In this document: positions 5,971 to 7,816 of the stretch, one piece after another
Layout: each line of letters starts with the position of its first letter
Numbering within the stretch: position 1 is the stretch's first letter
NCBI GenBank assembly: GCA_030600865.1
Contig: JAUVUS010000100.1
Coordinates: forward strand, 1 to 7,816
Length of the DNA stretch: 7,816 nucleotides
Direction: 5' to 3'
Source of the DNA: Bacteroidales bacterium
Lineage (GTDB): Bacteria > Bacteroidota > Bacteroidia > Bacteroidales > UBA12077
Notes under the pieces: generated by a model
Database searches by the model: none
The model's input: the letters and a program-made list of their open reading frames with translations, nothing else
Told to the model about the DNA's origin: nothing
Translations under genes and position numbers: made by a program

Positions 5971-7816
5971 CTATCTATTAATCAATACCTTTTTATTCCT
6001 GATTATATTATTTGAAATTATTCTTAAAATATAAACTCCATCAGGATTATTGCTTAAATCAATGGTTTCTTTTAATACTCCGCCAGATTTATTAAACTCT
6101 TTTTTGTAAACGACCAGTCCATCTGATCTAATTAATTCAATCATTACATCACCTGTAATAGAATTCCTGATTTCTAAAGTAATAATTCCATCAGAAGGAT
6201 TAGGAATAACCTTAACATATTCTTCAGAATCAATATTATCAACAGAAGTTATAGATACATTAATTGTTTTACTCTCAATATTACTTCCACAGTTATTGCT
6301 TATAGCTGATAATTCAACCTGATAGCTGCCATAATTTAAATATGTACGAACCGGATTTATTGCTGTACTGGTAATATCATCTCCAAAATCCCATATATAA
6401 GTATCAGCATTTTCAGAAGTGTTAGTAAAAGTGACTGTTAAGTCATTTTTCTCATATGTATAATCAGCAATAGGCGTAGGTTCAACTGAAACTACAACAC
6501 TGCTTCCAAAATATATCCCTGTGTAATTGGCATCGGAAAGCGCAATAACTTCATAAGTTCCTCCTGAAGAAACTTTAAAAGAATAGATATTATCATTACT
6601 TGTTACGGATGAGGGCGTAGTTCCATCTGTATATGTTATATTCCATGGTGAAGCTCCCGTAAGCTCAATGGAAATATCTGTTGTATCACCTTCACAAATA
6701 GATGCATCGGCACAAATAAGATTTGCAGTAGGTAAAATAATTTCATTACCAAACTTAACAACAAAACCATGCCTGTTTGGCGAAGTTAATAATTGATTAT
6801 CTAAAGATAACGAATCCGAAAAATACCCGCCGACAAAAACATTATGGTATTTATCAACAGCGACACTACTAATCCAATTATAAGCATTATCTATCCCTTC
6901 CATCGTTTTTACCCATTCGAGGTCGCCATTAGTGGTATATTTTGCCACAAACAAATCATCTCCTTTAGGAATATACATATAATCTTCACCAAAATAAATT
7001 GTATCTACGACCTGAGCACCAAAATATACGCTCCCTTCGGAATCAATATCAAACTGGTTATAGTCAAATCCATGATAAGTTTCCTTTATTGATTTTGCCC
7101 ATAGTACATCACCATTATTATCTATTTTTGTTATAAACTTATTAAAATAATAACCAATAGATGTAAGCATAATATCTCCAAAATATGTTGAATCGCCATG
7201 CCATCCTTTTATGTAACTACTTCCATTAATATCGGTTATTATACCTGTTGGCCAGCATAATCCATCATGCCAGGAATGATTGCTATTTGCATAGGATTTA
7301 ACCCATTCAACATTTCCATCCGGGTCAATTTTTGCGAATACAATATTTCCATCACCTTCAAGCAAGGTAATTTCTGTTTCATCAATGGTAATATTTTCAG
7401 ATATAAATTCGCCTGTTATATAAATATTATTCATTGTATCTGTTGAAGAAATAAGATTATATTCAATCCATTCACCTCCTGCCCCAAAAGCCCATAAAAA
7501 ATTACCATCGGCATCATATTTGGCAACAAATGTATCATCATATCCTTCTGATATTAGTTCGGTTCCGCCAATTGTAATTGTTCCTGAAAATACTCCGGTT
7601 AATATAACATTACCGGCATAATCAACTGTAATAGAAAGCTCATCTCCATCAAAATCTTCCTGAACAGACCAAACATAGTTACCATTCAAGTCAAATTTGA
7701 CAATAAAGATACTACCGCTTCCGGCTGGTGTTAATGTTGTTTCACCTGGAATTATTAAATTAAAATCCAACTCACCTGTTATATACAAATAAGACCTTAT
7801 AGTATCAATGTATAAT
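5971..7816 (-). CDS. T9SS-exported beta-propeller/PKD protein (5' end beyond window)
   Basis: The frame stays open to the right edge, so the start, signal peptide and first repeats lie outside. The codon at 7788 is TTG within 'SYLYITGEL', an internal Leu and not the start. Numbering from it, residues 1-347 are repeats of the form D-x-x-G-x-x-x-W at W40, W99, W162, W230 and W292 (spacing 59-68), each preceded by 'Y-I-T-G-x-F' or 'V-A-K-Y'-type strands. This matches SBBP-like beta-propeller blades. Residues 348-438 form an Ig-like segment ('ASICEGDTTDISIELTG'). Residues 439-513 are a PKD domain with 'ADTYIWDFGDD' and 'YGSYQVELSAISNNCGS'. Residues 525-605 are a type A T9SS sorting domain ('VKVIPNPSDGIITLEI' through 'GVYILRI' to 'KKVLINR'). 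The protein should be exported and released or anchored at the cell surface. Its ligand or substrate is not evident, and no catalytic domain is visible. Confidence 0.92.
   Translation of the reverse strand, partial: LYIDTIRSYLYITGELDFNLIIPGETTLTPAGSGSIFIVKFDLNGNYVWSVQEDFDGDELSITVDYAGNVILTGVFSGTITIGGTELISEGYDDTFVAKYDADGNFLWAFGAGGEWIEYNLISSTDTMNNIYITGEFISENITIDETEITLLEGDGNIVFAKIDPDGNVEWVKSYANSNHSWHDGLCWPTGIITDINGSSYIKGWHGDSTYFGDIMLTSIGYYFNKFITKIDNNGDVLWAKSIKETYHGFDYNQFDIDSEGSVYFGAQVVDTIYFGEDYMYIPKGDDLFVAKYTTNGDLEWVKTMEGIDNAYNWISSVAVDKYHNVFVGGYFSDSLSLDNQLLTSPNRHGFVVKFGNEIILPTANLICADASICEGDTTDISIELTGASPWNITYTDGTTPSSVTSNDNIYSFKVSSGGTYEVIALSDANYTGIYFGSSVVVSVEPTPIADYTYEKNDLTVTFTNTSENADTYIWDFGDDITSTAINPVRTYLNYGSYQVELSAISNNCGSNIESKTINVSITSVDNIDSEEYVKVIPNPSDGIITLEIRNSITGDVMIELIRSDGLVVYKKEFNKSGGVLKETIDLSNNPDGVYILRIISNNIIRNKKVLINR

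Noticed and set aside
6844..7092. 82-codon plus-strand open frame
   Set aside because: It is antisense to the propeller repeats of the T9SS protein and is a shadow frame.
7786..7788. TTG at 7788 as the start codon of the T9SS protein
   Set aside because: The frame continues upstream to the window edge (L-Y-I-D-T-I-R-S-Y before it), and the codon lies within a propeller strand, so it is internal.
1..7816. CRISPR array, tRNA, rRNA or transposase gene
   Set aside because: I saw no regularly spaced direct repeats, no cloverleaf-like or rRNA-like conserved sequence, and no transposase motifs on either strand.

Overview
The window is AT-rich DNA that looks like Bacteroidota, probably a Bacteroidales-like marine or gut relative. 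Four things point that way. A secreted protein ends in a type IX secretion (T9SS) sorting domain, which is essentially restricted to this phylum. The delta' subunit has the Bacteroidota form of a degenerate P-loop. An N-terminally Cys-bearing PSP1/RicT protein lies directly beside holB. There are no Shine-Dalgarno sequences, while motifs resembling the Bacteroidota promoter (TTTG, about 19-20 nt, TAnnTTTG) occur upstream of genes.

Layout, left to right. Positions 1-436 (minus) hold the N-terminal part of a PSP1-family RicT-like protein that runs off the left edge. Positions 525-1653 (minus) hold holB, the clamp-loader delta' subunit, broken into two frames at a run of eight A residues. Positions 1654-2021 are a divergent intergenic region with candidate promoters for both sides and an imperfect inverted repeat. 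Positions 2022-4406 (plus) hold one open reading frame encoding two complete phosphoglycerate kinases head to tail. Positions 4448-5605 (minus) hold an AAA_14/DUF4143 ATPase, convergent with pgk. Positions 5606-5970 are intergenic, with a long near-perfect palindrome over the ATPase promoter and a nested inverted-repeat element. Positions 5971-7816 (minus) hold the 3' part of a large T9SS-exported beta-propeller/PKD protein that runs off the right edge.

The housekeeping block (ricT-holB divergent from pgk) covers mRNA-processing regulation, replication and glycolysis; the right half is accessory. The main surprise is the tandem double PGK. The two units are about 76% identical in protein sequence by hand count, align without gaps over 394 residues, repeat at exactly 1188 bp, and both keep the recognisable substrate and nucleotide residues. 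Their DNA has diverged at many silent sites, so the structure is an old, selected fusion rather than an assembly duplicate. The second point of interest is the frameshift in an essential replication gene at a slippery homopolymer. The third is the palindrome embedded in the ATPase promoter, which looks like an operator. No RNA genes, CRISPR arrays or transposase genes were seen.
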